56,907 bases of DNA from an uncultured Saprospiraceae bacterium (GTDB taxonomy: Bacteria; Bacteroidota; Bacteroidia; Chitinophagales; Saprospiraceae): NCBI GenBank assembly GCA_938041325.1, contig CALIAG010000104.1, positions 1 through 56,907 on the forward strand, read 5' to 3'. Position 1 is the stretch's first letter; the number at the start of each line of letters is the position of its first letter. Below, piece by piece: positions 34,371-43,003 of the stretch. The notes beneath the pieces were generated by a model. The model had not been told where the DNA came from. It ran no database searches and was given only the letters and a program-made list of their open reading frames with translations. Made by a program: the position numbers and the translations under genes.

Positions 34371-34883
34371 TCATTTAAACCAAGAAGCGTATTTCAAATA
34401 ATTATCAGCTACACGTTGAATTTGTCCATCAATTAAATCCTTTCCGAGTGGCTTTATTTTCTTTGCAGGTACTCCAGCATATAGGTAGCCCGTTTCTAGT
34501 CTAGCGTTTTCTAAAACTACTGCCCCCGCAGCTATCAAAACATTCGATTCCACTACTGCGTGATCCATCACAATTGCACCCATTCCAACCAACACTTTAT
34601 CGTGTAATGTACAACCATGAATGATGGCTTTGTGGCCGATAGAAACTTCGTCCCCAATCACTGTAGCCGCTTTTTCAAACGTACAATGAATCACCGCTCC
34701 ATCTTGAATGTTGACTTTATTTCCAATTACAATAGAATTGACATCGCCACGGACTACAGACTGATACCAGACGGAACAATCTCTGCCCATTTTGACATTG
34801 CCAATAATCGTTGCGTTTTCAGCGAGAAAACAATTCTCCCCAAATTCTGGCGTAAAGCCTCGAACCGTTTTTATCAATGCCAT
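34371..34883 (-). CDS. Gamma carbonic anhydrase family protein
   Basis: 170-residue left-handed beta-helix protein with repeated hexapeptide turns. The metal-binding histidines are H66 (IHCTF), H84 (IGHKAIIHG) and H89, in the gamma-carbonic-anhydrase pattern of the YrdA/PaaY group. Members of this group are often trimeric zinc or iron enzymes whose carbonic anhydrase activity is variable. It is the last gene of the minus-strand run beginning with parA, 39 bases after the TraB gene. Confidence 0.92.
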   Translation of the reverse strand: MALIKTVRGFTPEFGENCFLAENATIIGNVKMGRDCSVWYQSVVRGDVNSIVIGNKVNIQDGAVIHCTFEKAATVIGDEVSIGHKAIIHGCTLHDKVLVGMGAIVMDHAVVESNVLIAAGAVVLENARLETGYLYAGVPAKKIKPLGKDLIDGQIQRVADNYLKYASWFK

Positions 34884-34922
34884 TTAAAAAGATTAATATA
34901 GGTTGGATGAAGTTAGATGCAA

Positions 34923-35834
34923 CTAGCCTTTCAAAGGCTTCATGGTATATCCTGCTCTACGCAATAAAGAAATCACACCAAGGTCTCCGCCAAGATGACC
35001 GGCCCCGACTGCAAAAAAAGTCTTCTTCTCTGTCATCATTTTTTCCATTATTGGAATCCAGTTTTTATTTCTATTAATCAAAAGCAACTCATCATAATCG
35101 CCAAGGCCTCCTTCATCGGTATCAAACATTGCTTGCATTCCTGCCAGATCCTGTGCTTTGTACAATTCAACCATGTCCGCAAACTGGTCGCCGCCTGTAG
35201 AATCTGTTTTCAAACTTTCTACTAACATATCTGCTTGTACTTCATAAGGAATAGAATCAAACATAGTCATCTGGAATTCTATCGTTTCAAGACCCGCCAT
35301 TTCCATTTCTTCTTCTTGTGCCATGGTCATAAATTCCATTTCATAAGAAACCACATCTCCTGATCCCATTGGATTTGCTTCCATATCTCCGCTAGCAAAA
35401 GTTGACAAAAACATTGGTTTTACCCGTTCCAATAAAAACAAAGGCAAACCCGCTTCTTCGAAATGTTTTTTCACCAAAGCATAATCTGTCTCATTCATCA
35501 AATCTTTTAAACGTTTGCCATCTTCCATCATGACTTTCGAAATCAAAGAAAAAAGAATACTCATATCATTCATTTCTTCCATATTAATTTCAAAAGTAAC
35601 CCGCTCAGAATCTTTAAAAGCAGACTTAGTAGGTTCATTCAAAAAGAAATCATCTTTGCCTATCATGTGAATCGTCCCATATAAATAGGAAGGGGAAGCC
35701 AGGTCATTTCCGGTGATTTCCCAAAGAAGTGAATTTTCAAGTTTCTCCGAAATGGCTTCTGTTGGTACAGTTTGTTGAGCGCTTAATTGGCCAACAAATA
35801 AAAAGGCTATGAGAAGAGTAAGTAATTTATTCAT
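34923..35834 (-). CDS. TraB/GumN family secreted protein
   Basis: 303 residues. A signal peptide (NKLLTLLIAFLFVGQLSAQ) is followed by the TraB/GumN fold: LYGTIHMIG near the start and VGAGHLGGDLGVISLLRRAGY at the C-terminus (GAGHLGG core). These two histidine-containing motifs resemble the metal site of the related TIKI/EreA-like hydrolases, so metal-dependent protease or esterase activity is possible. Periplasmic. It starts 9 bases after the DUF3137 gene ends and is probably co-transcribed with it. Confidence 0.88.
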   Translation of the reverse strand: MNKLLTLLIAFLFVGQLSAQQTVPTEAISEKLENSLLWEITGNDLASPSYLYGTIHMIGKDDFFLNEPTKSAFKDSERVTFEINMEEMNDMSILFSLISKVMMEDGKRLKDLMNETDYALVKKHFEEAGLPLFLLERVKPMFLSTFASGDMEANPMGSGDVVSYEMEFMTMAQEEEMEMAGLETIEFQMTMFDSIPYEVQADMLVESLKTDSTGGDQFADMVELYKAQDLAGMQAMFDTDEGGLGDYDELLLINRNKNWIPIMEKMMTEKKTFFAVGAGHLGGDLGVISLLRRAGYTMKPLKG

Positions 35835-35843
35835 TTTCAGATT

Positions 35844-36770
35844 TCAATTATTATTATCAATTTCCTGAATTATGCTCAGAAGAATGTGAATGTCTTCAAA
35901 AAACTCATTGACGAGGTCAAAGCTGACATTCGAACTAAAAATATAAGGTTCCAGAATGTCTTTTGGTTCAGTGACCCCTATATAAATCTCATTTTGAACA
36001 AACGAAATAAATAGTTCTTTGTCCGTTTTCAAGTGAAAATCCACCATTGCTTCCTGAATTTCAGGATTTAGTACGTTCTCAAGCGGTATTCCGGGGGTAG
36101 CATAGGTTGTAAATAACTCTCTGAAGGATTCATTGTAGATGTAATTATCAACATTTTGTCCTCTTCGAGAGATAAACCTTTTTATTGAACGCGTCAAGTG
36201 TTGTTTTAATTTTCTTGGCCAAACAATAATTTCTCCGTTAAGTTGAGTAGGAAATTGCGTGTGTAAGAAGACACCTTGAAAGATTTCTTCCCAAGCATTC
36301 CTTACTCTTGATGGCTCTTTTACCCGAAGTTCACACATTTTAAAATCCAACTCCCCTATTTTTCCATAAATCAGGTCTTCTCCCTTATATTGAAAACGGT
36401 CCAATTTAAAAAACAAGCTGGCTTGAAATTTTTCTTTTGGAATCCGACCATTCGCATCATAGTATAAGGTACCAAAGTTCAATCCGTCATCAATAAAGTC
36501 AAGGATTAATTTGACCACATTGGGTTTGAATTTTATTCTAAATTGTCTGATTCGATAAAAAAGGAAGGTGAGTAAAATGCCTAATGGAATGGAGGCAAGC
36601 ATGGTAAAAAGGAAAAGTCCAGAATAAATTTGAATAGCAAAAAGGAGGAAAAGATAAAGAATGGAAAGGATCATCAGGTTGATAAACCCTTTGCGTTGAT
36701 TTTCTAATCTCAAAAGCTCAGGATGTATACTGTTGTTGTAATAAATCCTAAAAGCTTCAAAACGCTTCAT
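35844..36770 (-). CDS. DUF3137 membrane protein
   Basis: 308 residues. Two transmembrane segments (about 32-48 and 51-72) are followed by a cytoplasmic domain of about 235 residues with YYDANGRIPKEKFQASLFF, YKGEDLIYGKIG and VQNEIYIGV, consistent with DUF3137, a family of unknown role. The gene lies downstream of the parA/adaptor pair (62 bases from the latter) and directly upstream of the TraB gene. As the only integral membrane protein in the run, it is a possible membrane anchor or cargo for the ParA system, though this is guesswork. Confidence 0.75.
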   Translation of the reverse strand: MKRFEAFRIYYNNSIHPELLRLENQRKGFINLMILSILYLFLLFAIQIYSGLFLFTMLASIPLGILLTFLFYRIRQFRIKFKPNVVKLILDFIDDGLNFGTLYYDANGRIPKEKFQASLFFKLDRFQYKGEDLIYGKIGELDFKMCELRVKEPSRVRNAWEEIFQGVFLHTQFPTQLNGEIIVWPRKLKQHLTRSIKRFISRRGQNVDNYIYNESFRELFTTYATPGIPLENVLNPEIQEAMVDFHLKTDKELFISFVQNEIYIGVTEPKDILEPYIFSSNVSFDLVNEFFEDIHILLSIIQEIDNNN

Positions 36771-36832
36771 TTCTTAGCAATTGAAATTAGGGAGGAAAAG
36801 TTAAAAACAAAAAGCATGAACGTCAACAAATT

Positions 36833-37345
36833 TTAGTTTTCGCTTATCTTTCCATTCTTTTCTTCATATTCATTGATCCATTGCGATACAGCATTTCCAA
36901 TAATGTCTTTCATGTAAGCATTATTTTTCCTTGCTATTTTCTTGAGCAATTCTAGTTTCTTTCTATCGTAAACAAAGGTTACTCTTTTTTTAGCAGAAGC
37001 AATATAAACTTCTTCTGGTGGTAAGTCTATGGTTTTACGAATCAAGGCATCAAGCCCAAATATGTTTTTACTTTGAGGTTCTGCAGCTGGTCTAGAAATC
37101 TTTGGACCTCCTTTAGATTTCTTTTCTTTTTTCTCATAAATAGAAGAAGAGAATAAAGAATCAAGATCAGAAGTAAAACTTTTCCCAGCTTTTCGTTTTG
37201 TTTTTTTACTTTTTTTAAATTCTTTTTTCGGCTTAGCCTGTTTTTTATCTTCTACCAAAAGAGGACTTCTATCTTCAAAGTCCTTTTCGATACCTGATGC
37301 ACCAAATAGAGAATCTAAACCGTCTGTAAATCTTTTTTTTGCCAC
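36833..37345 (-). CDS. Putative ParA adaptor: three GLDSLF motifs plus RHH-like domain
   Basis: 170 residues, not a named family to me. A lysine-rich disordered first two-thirds carries three related peptides: FTDGLDSLF (6-14), FTSDLDSLF (57-65) and FGLDALI (96-102). They resemble the GLDALL peptide at the N-terminus of ParB, through which ParB contacts ParA. Residues about 119-160 (KRVTFVYDRKKLELLKKIA, then NNAYMKDIIGNAV) read as a beta strand plus two helices, a ribbon-helix-helix DNA-binding fold like ParG or the DUF3408 proteins of conjugative elements. The gene lies 55 bases downstream of parA. A three-valent ParA partner that binds DNA is the natural reading; the cargo is unknown. Confidence 0.72.
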   Translation of the reverse strand: MAKKRFTDGLDSLFGASGIEKDFEDRSPLLVEDKKQAKPKKEFKKSKKTKRKAGKSFTSDLDSLFSSSIYEKKEKKSKGGPKISRPAAEPQSKNIFGLDALIRKTIDLPPEEVYIASAKKRVTFVYDRKKLELLKKIARKNNAYMKDIIGNAVSQWINEYEEKNGKISEN

Positions 37346-37400
37346 GTTTAATAAGTACTGTGATAAGTGTGACCTTAACCGGTGAAAAAATGGGGTTCTC

Positions 37401-38159
37401 TTATGCTTCTACTTCCACACGCTCCAATATTTCTTTACACAAGGCTAAATAATCTTGTGCACCATTACTTTTGCTATTGTAAGCGAAAATATCACATCGT
37501 TGTGCTGGAGCTTCTGCAAGCGCTACGTTATCTCTAATTAGCGTTTTGAAAACTTTTTCACCGAAATACTTATGAATGGTTTGGACAACATCTCTGTTCA
37601 ATACTTTTCTTGCATCGTACATTGTTGCAATTACACCACCTATTTCTAGTTTTTTATTTAAGCGGAATTTTACCTTGTCAATAACCTGTTTGATTTTAGT
37701 AAGACCTTGAAGTGCCAAGAATTCTGTTTGTAATGGTATGTAAACATAATCACTACAAGTCAATGCATTCAAAGTAAGCAAACCCAATGAAGGAGGACAA
37801 TCAATAATGATAAAATCATAATCCTCTATGACCGGTTCAAATAATTCTCTAAGAATATATTCTCGACCAGCTTCATTGACCAATTCCATTTCTGCACCGG
37901 ACAAGTCCAAAGTAGAAGGGACTATGTCAAATCTTTCCCGTACAGTAAACGGTACCAATTCACATTCACCTTTTATGGCTTCGTAGATAGAATATTTTTG
38001 TCGTGGAACACCTAAAGAAAGGGTGAGATTGGCTTGCGGATCTAAATCGATGAGAAGAACTTTTAATCCTAATTCAACCATTCCTGCACCAATATTAATG
38101 ACGCTTGTCGTTTTTCCTACACCACCCTTGTGGTTTAATAAGGAGATTATTTTTCCCAT
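37401..38159 (-). CDS. ParA/Soj-family partition ATPase (orphan, no ParB)
   Basis: 252 residues with the deviant Walker A KGGVGKTTSV (11-20), Walker A-prime LLIDLDPQANL, and Walker B FIIIDCPPSLGLLTLNAL. This is a typical ATP-dimerising ParA that binds DNA non-specifically and positions plasmids, chromosomes or protein clusters. No ParB gene follows; instead the RHH-like protein with ParB-style peptides does. First gene of a minus-strand run (parA, adaptor, DUF3137, TraB, gamma-CA) and divergent from two S24 repressors. Confidence 0.95.
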   Translation of the reverse strand: MGKIISLLNHKGGVGKTTSVINIGAGMVELGLKVLLIDLDPQANLTLSLGVPRQKYSIYEAIKGECELVPFTVRERFDIVPSTLDLSGAEMELVNEAGREYILRELFEPVIEDYDFIIIDCPPSLGLLTLNALTCSDYVYIPLQTEFLALQGLTKIKQVIDKVKFRLNKKLEIGGVIATMYDARKVLNRDVVQTIHKYFGEKVFKTLIRDNVALAEAPAQRCDIFAYNSKSNGAQDYLALCKEILERVEVEA

Positions 38160-38532
38160 GATAGTATGTTTAATGTTTCAGTAGTGTGGTGAAATTAATA
38201 AAATTTTGACTATATCAAATAAGTTCGCCCTCAATTTTGTACTAAAACACCCAATTGTGGAAAACTTTTTTAAAATCACATAGGTAAACAGTTGTTTTTC
38301 CAAATTTTTAAACCTTGACTAGATTCTTTAGCAATCTCTTCGGAATAAATCCTTTTTTTAAATTTTGAACGCGACTTCCTTTATCTAAACCAATCTTTCC
38401 TCTTCAAACTTTTACAACAAAAAATTAATAAACATTTTGTTTATTTAAATAATTTGTTTTAATTTGTGGCAACAAAAGGGATCATACTTCGATATACTTT
38501 TAAATAATTCAGGAAAATTAAACACTAGCATC
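38160..38532. other. Divergent control region parA / S24 repressor
   Basis: 373 AT-rich bases. An inverted repeat AATAAAC...GTTTATT (38427-38445, 5-base gap) and a direct repeat of AATTTGT (38451-38457 and 38461-38467) lie upstream of the S24 gene and could be its operator. A near-consensus -7 box TACTTTTA (38495-38502) lies 30 bases before its ATG. No consensus box was recognised for parA. Confidence 0.45.
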
Positions 38533-39264
38533 ATGATCAGAGAAGACAGAATACAACTTAACGACAGATTTATTCAGGTTTTTAACTTATTACAAGAAAG
38601 AGGGGATGTAGTATTGAACGATCGGAGTGGCAAAGGTATGGGAGATTTCGCTGAGCGAATTCTAGGCAATAGAGCTTATGGTCATATCGTACGCGCTTTT
38701 TTGAATGAAGACGATAAAAGAGTAATTGATTACCGCCATGCAAGAACAATCTGTAGGGAATTTGGTGTAAATGAATCTTATCTTATAGATGGGATTGGTA
38801 CTCCTTTTGGCATAGAATTGCCTCAAATGGATCGAGCAAATACAGTATATCCACAAGGCAACATTCTTTTCACTTCAGTTCAGGCTTTTGCAGGATCAGG
38901 TGAAGCTGCAGGTGGCCAAAGTGCAGAGGACAATCAATACTTCGCTGTTCCAGGAATTGCAGGAAGTGGCTTAGTAGCTTTTCCGATTGAAGGAGATAGC
39001 ATGAATCCTATTATCAGCAATGGTGATACAATTATCTGTCGAGAAGTAAGATCTCTTGATGAGATTAAAGACAACGAAATATATACCGTCAAAATCAATG
39101 GTTCTCTTTGGGTTAAACATGTTCAAAAAATGTACAACAACCGAGGAAAAATCAATAAGCTAAAATTGATTTCTGCCAACCATCTTGAATTTGATGCCTT
39201 TGAAGAAGATGTGAATGAAACGACAAAACTATATAAAGTCATTTCTATTATTCACAACCTTTAA
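38533..39264 (+). CDS. LexA/CI-like S24 repressor, cleavage site intact
   Basis: 243 residues from the ATG at 38533 (the start at 38464 adds a non-homologous stretch). The N-terminal half has an HTH-like domain with DFAERILGN and VNESYLIDGIGTPF. The C-terminal S24 domain has the Ser-Lys dyad S156 (EGDSMNP) and K195 (LWVKHV). A candidate self-cleavage bond A120-G121 in AFAGSG lies 36 residues before the serine, almost the spacing in LexA. This suggests a damage- or signal-inducible repressor, though it need not be the SOS regulator. The next gene is a paralogue. Confidence 0.85.
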   Translation: MIREDRIQLNDRFIQVFNLLQERGDVVLNDRSGKGMGDFAERILGNRAYGHIVRAFLNEDDKRVIDYRHARTICREFGVNESYLIDGIGTPFGIELPQMDRANTVYPQGNILFTSVQAFAGSGEAAGGQSAEDNQYFAVPGIAGSGLVAFPIEGDSMNPIISNGDTIICREVRSLDEIKDNEIYTVKINGSLWVKHVQKMYNNRGKINKLKLISANHLEFDAFEEDVNETTKLYKVISIIHNL

Positions 39265-39684
39265 TCCAATTCATTATTCTTCAATAAAACTTTAAACTAA
39301 TTCTTCCAGCCTTTCGATTTTCAAATCTAATTGTCAATTCAACAAGTAGGTTATAGGATTGCTGGTTGTAATTAGAACAAAACCTTAAACCAATTGGAAT
39401 TTGAGTTTTCGAATTCCATTTAACACCGAAACTCCTCGGTATCCAATTCTTAAAATACTGTTTATAACTTTTTGTTCAGGAACATGCAAATAATAAGTTG
39501 AAACAAAGGTGGGGAATTGTTTTTTCTTTAATCAAGTTAAAAAACACAGACATAGCCGTAGCTATGGCGAGTATTTTTAACGACGAGTAAAGGAAAAAGA
39601 AACCCCAAACTGTTATAAGTTATTGTTTTCAAGTTCCTTCACGACATCAACGTCATTAAGCCTGAACATTCATTATCTGAGATT
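39265..39684. other. Intergenic region between S24 paralogues
   Basis: 420 bases with an inverted repeat TGGAATT...AATTCCA (39395-39418), a small ACCGA...TCGGT hairpin near 39425-39440, and the large imperfect palindrome at 39521-39597. No gene is recognised here. Confidence 0.5.
39521..39597. repeat. Imperfect ~76-bp palindrome, REP-like
   Basis: The centre CATAGC-CGTA-GCTATG (39551-39566) is flanked symmetrically by TTAAAAA (39537-39543) with TTTTTAA (39574-39580) and by outer T-rich and A-rich arms. Mismatched internal loops separate the paired blocks. The size and form suggest a dispersed REP-like element or a non-coding hairpin rather than a terminator. No second copy was noticed in this window. 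Confidence 0.5.
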
Positions 39685-40416
39685 ATGCATAAAAGCAATA
39701 GAGTTGAATTAAATACTAGATTCGAAGAAGTGTATAATTTGCTAAAAAGCAAAGGGGAAATCATCAAGAATGATCGTCAGAAAAGTAAAATGGCTTTCGC
39801 TGAAAAATTGGGAACCAAAGGACATATCGTTGATCTGTACCTAAAAGGAAAAAGGAAAATCACTTATGAACAAGTAAAAAAACTGTGTTCTTTCTATGAA
39901 GTAAACGAAGAATATATGTTCCAAGGAAAAGGAACTCCCTTTTCTGATTCAAACAAAAATGGTGAAAATTCTGAACCAGAAAAATTGCAAAATGCGTTGG
40001 GAATAAATTTTTCAACAAACGTACTATTTACAAATATTGAAGCTTTTGCTAGCAATACCGTTAGTGCCAATTTGTGGGAAGAAAACCACACTTTTCAAAT
40101 TCCGGGAATGTATGGTGACTTGGTCGCATTTAATATCAACGGGAATAGTATGGCACCAACAATTTTAAACGGAGATACCGTCATTTGCCAACCCTTATCC
40201 AATAACGATGAAATATTAGAAGGGGAAATCTATGCTGTAGTAAGTGATCAATCTGTTTGGGTAAAAAGAGTGAAAAGAGATTTTAGCAAATCTCATAGTT
40301 GGACTCACTTCAAGTTGATTTCTGATAATTTCGAAGAATTTCCTCCATTTTCTATTGAGAAAAACGAAGTAAGAAAAATACTAAAAGTAAAGAGAAGGTT
40401 GACTGGAGTTTTTTAA
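39685..40416 (+). CDS. S24 repressor paralogue with altered cleavage site
   Basis: 243 residues, clearly paralogous to the preceding gene across its length (LNTRFEEVYNLL versus LNDRFIQVFNLL; VNEEYMFQGKGTPF versus VNESYLIDGIGTPF). The Ser-Lys dyad is kept, S155 (NGNSMAP) and K194 (VWVKRV). The Ala-Gly bond is replaced by A122-S123 in AFASNT. Self-cleavage may therefore be lost or altered, giving a constitutive repressor. An intact N-terminal HTH-like half argues that DNA binding remains. A terminator follows. Confidence 0.85.
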   Translation: MHKSNRVELNTRFEEVYNLLKSKGEIIKNDRQKSKMAFAEKLGTKGHIVDLYLKGKRKITYEQVKKLCSFYEVNEEYMFQGKGTPFSDSNKNGENSEPEKLQNALGINFSTNVLFTNIEAFASNTVSANLWEENHTFQIPGMYGDLVAFNINGNSMAPTILNGDTVICQPLSNNDEILEGEIYAVVSDQSVWVKRVKRDFSKSHSWTHFKLISDNFEEFPPFSIEKNEVRKILKVKRRLTGVF

Positions 40417-40512
40417 AATCCTAAAGGAACTCATCTCTTTGGAGAGCTAAAAAAATATACAAATAGATCGAATTTAATGTCTCTTTAATTATATCCTGCT
40501 GTTTTTTGATTC

Positions 40513-40545
40513 AAAACTCTCGGCTTCGGCTGGGAGTTTTTCTTT
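40513..40545 (+). terminator. Rho-independent terminator with TTCG loop
   Basis: A 12-bp stem (40513-40524 with 40529-40540, two wobble pairs) around TTCG, followed by TCTTTT. It lies between convergent genes and probably also serves rlmB. Confidence 0.9.
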
Positions 40546-40551
40546 TCTTGA

Positions 40552-41295
40552 TTATCTATTAGAAGAAACCTCGTACAACATAATTCCTGCAGCAACAGAA
40601 ACATTCAAAGAATCTATTTTGCCACTTTGAGGAATAATAAATAATTCATCAGCTTTCGACCGGATGGAAGGACTAATTCCTTCCCCTTCCGAACCTACGA
40701 TCAAAGCCAAAGGCCCTTTTAGATCAAACTCTTTCAATTTTTTATCCGCAGCCAAATCACTGGCAAGAACAGACAAACCAGATAGTTTCAAATAGTCAAT
40801 TGCATTTACTAAACTACTGACTCTACAAACTGGAATACTTAGCAATGCTCCTGCAGACGTTTTGATGGCTTCTGCATTTATCAAAGCAGCTCCTTTATCC
40901 GGGATAATTAAAGCATGTGCGCCAAAAGCTTCAGCAGACCTGGCTATTGCACCAAAATTTCTGACATCAGTAACACCATCTAATATCATAAACAAAGGTG
41001 TTCCCGACTGTTCATAAACCATCGGCAAAACGTCTTCAATTTTGTAATAAGAAATTAACGAAATTATAGCAACGATTCCTTGATGATTTCCAGTACTGAA
41101 CTTATTGAGTTTTTCTTTTGGTACAACAGAAAGCGGAATAGAGTGAGTCCTACACAATGACCTAACTTCCTTCTCAAATTCACCCCTTATACCACGTTGA
41201 AAAACAACCTTATCCAACTGAGTGCCATTCTGTATCGCCTCAGTAACAGCATTCCGTCCATAAATAATCTGTTGTTTCCCTTTTTGATTTTGCAT
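40552..41295 (-). CDS. rlmB: 23S rRNA 2'-O-methyltransferase RlmB (TrmH family)
   Basis: SpoU/TrmH-family methyltransferase, most similar to RlmB, which methylates G2251 of 23S rRNA. 247 residues from the ATG at 41295, which begins MQNQKGKQQIIYGRNAVTEAI; the longer start at 41349 adds residues not seen in the family. The N-terminal substrate-binding domain precedes a knotted SPOUT domain with ILDGVTDVRNFGAIARSAEAF, IVGSEGEGISP and the C-terminal SLNVSVAAGIMLYE. Other TrmH-family members share these motifs, so the exact target is inferred. Confidence 0.9.
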   Translation of the reverse strand: MQNQKGKQQIIYGRNAVTEAIQNGTQLDKVVFQRGIRGEFEKEVRSLCRTHSIPLSVVPKEKLNKFSTGNHQGIVAIISLISYYKIEDVLPMVYEQSGTPLFMILDGVTDVRNFGAIARSAEAFGAHALIIPDKGAALINAEAIKTSAGALLSIPVCRVSSLVNAIDYLKLSGLSVLASDLAADKKLKEFDLKGPLALIVGSEGEGISPSIRSKADELFIIPQSGKIDSLNVSVAAGIMLYEVSSNR

Positions 41296-41383
41296 TGGAT
41301 TAACGTTAGTTAAAACAAAGAAACAAAAAAGTCTTTGAGCGAACACCACCCAAAGACTTCTCTTTAAATATATTTAAGATTGT

Positions 41384-42769
41384 TTACTCTTCCTCTGAAC
41401 TAATATCGTTATCTACTTTGGGTTTAAATTCCTCAATCGCAGCTTCGATTTTATCCCCTACAACTTCAGCAACTGCTTTCACAGTATCAATAACGTCTTC
41501 GATGGATTCACCCAATGTCGCAGTTAATGCTTCAGAAACAGAATCATTTCCAGGCTTTTCAACTTTTTTATCTTTCTTTAAAATACCAATTTTTTCGGCA
41601 GCCTTTTGAATATCTCCTTCCTTCCCAGCTCTACTCTTCTCAGCCTCTTTAATCTCCTTGGCTATTTTATTAGCAGCCTCTTTTTTGGCTTCTTCGACTT
41701 TATCCTTTTTAGCTTGACGAGCAACTTTAGCAGCCAATGAATCTTTTCTTTTTTGAAGATCTATTTTGGTTTGCATCATATCCTCAAGTTTTTCCTCTTT
41801 GGATCGAACACGCTCCTCAATCATTTTAATCTTTGCTTGACGAATTTGCATTTCTAACTGGCCATCAGTAGTTGCTACCTTTCGCTTTTGGAAAGCCAAT
41901 TCATCTTTATCTCTATGAATAGACTTTTCCATTTTTTGAACAGCATTCATTAAGCCATCATAACGACGATTCAACCTATCAACAGGAGAGCTTTCATTTC
42001 CTGAACTCGGTCCAAAACGTTTGTCTTTTACTGTCTTAAAAGCACCGTCCAATTTTTCCCAAACTTTATTCCTATGCTCTCTACTGAACTTTGTCTCTTT
42101 AAATGATTTTTGAATTTTTTTCAAATCTTCAAAAATGCCATTCAGATTCATTCCATCTACAACACGCTTTTCAATATCCTGAAGATTTTGCATGAAAGCG
42201 TCGTAATGTACTTTGGATGCTGCATTAAATTCTTCATCCAAAGATGCACGCATCCCTTTCATTTTACCAAAAAGTTCATTCGTGCTATCCCTTAATGAAT
42301 TGGCATGATCTCGAAATAAATTTCGTTCTCTTACTTGAGATTGGACTTTAGACCAAAAAGTTTTGAGTGAGTTCCAAGTAGCGGAATCATAAGAAGACAA
42401 TTGTTCAATTTTCTCTTTTAGGTCGGTAAGCTCAGTTTGATAGGCATCATTCAATTTGGTAGAAAGTACAACAAAGTGCCACTCTGTTTGAGCCCTTTGG
42501 ACAATATCACTTCGCTCAACTTTTAAGTTATCGGGCAAAATGCTTTCTGCAATTGTCAATTCACGAGCAATATGTTGATGTCCTTCTGGAAATTCAACAG
42601 TTTTTCCATTTCTCCAGTCACCTAACATCGACTTCGTAAATTCTTCAGTTGCCAGAGTTTCAGGAAAAACATAAATGTCAACAGCATTATCATCTGCTCG
42701 CAATTGCATTCCTATTAATACTCTTTCTTCTTTCTCGTTGGCACCCCAAAATACTAATTTGGTTTTCAT
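41384..42769 (-). CDS. Long coiled-coil protein, DUF349-like centre
   Basis: 461 residues without signal peptide. Residues 1-105 form a compact alpha/beta domain beginning TKLVFWGANEKEERVLIG. From about 110 to 400 it is mostly helical and charged, with stretches like LKKIQKSFKETKFSREHRNKVWEKLDGAF (in outline) that resemble the repeated units of DUF349 proteins. A lysine/alanine-rich helix and an acidic C-terminus follow. Function unknown. It lies between rlmB and asd on the same strand. Confidence 0.72.
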   Translation of the reverse strand: MKTKLVFWGANEKEERVLIGMQLRADDNAVDIYVFPETLATEEFTKSMLGDWRNGKTVEFPEGHQHIARELTIAESILPDNLKVERSDIVQRAQTEWHFVVLSTKLNDAYQTELTDLKEKIEQLSSYDSATWNSLKTFWSKVQSQVRERNLFRDHANSLRDSTNELFGKMKGMRASLDEEFNAASKVHYDAFMQNLQDIEKRVVDGMNLNGIFEDLKKIQKSFKETKFSREHRNKVWEKLDGAFKTVKDKRFGPSSGNESSPVDRLNRRYDGLMNAVQKMEKSIHRDKDELAFQKRKVATTDGQLEMQIRQAKIKMIEERVRSKEEKLEDMMQTKIDLQKRKDSLAAKVARQAKKDKVEEAKKEAANKIAKEIKEAEKSRAGKEGDIQKAAEKIGILKKDKKVEKPGNDSVSEALTATLGESIEDVIDTVKAVAEVVGDKIEAAIEEFKPKVDNDISSEEE

Positions 42770-43003
42770 CTTTTACAGTGTATTTTTTTCTAAAATCTGT
42801 TCGTAAAATCTTATTACAGTAGGTTTACCATTTTAATAATGGCATACAGGCAATTTTCTCAAACTTATCAGTAGTTAACTTTCTTGTACTCTGTGAATTC
42901 TTTACAATTTAACTAAAAACATATAAAAGAGCTGGAAAACTTTCCAAAATCAATTTATAAGTATCAAAAATTGCTAATTTTTAAGTCTGAATCAGCCTTC
43001 AAA

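Noticed and set aside
37401-38159. ParA as the main chromosomal ParAB system
   Set aside because: No ParB gene and no parS-like sites were seen; the downstream partner has a different fold.
38533-40416. S24 repressors as part of a prophage
   Set aside because: No integrase, structural, lysis or replication genes lie nearby; flanking genes are housekeeping-like.
42966-42982. AT-only hairpin after asd as a terminator
   Set aside because: A 7-bp all A-T stem is too weak to call in this AT-rich DNA, though it may contribute.
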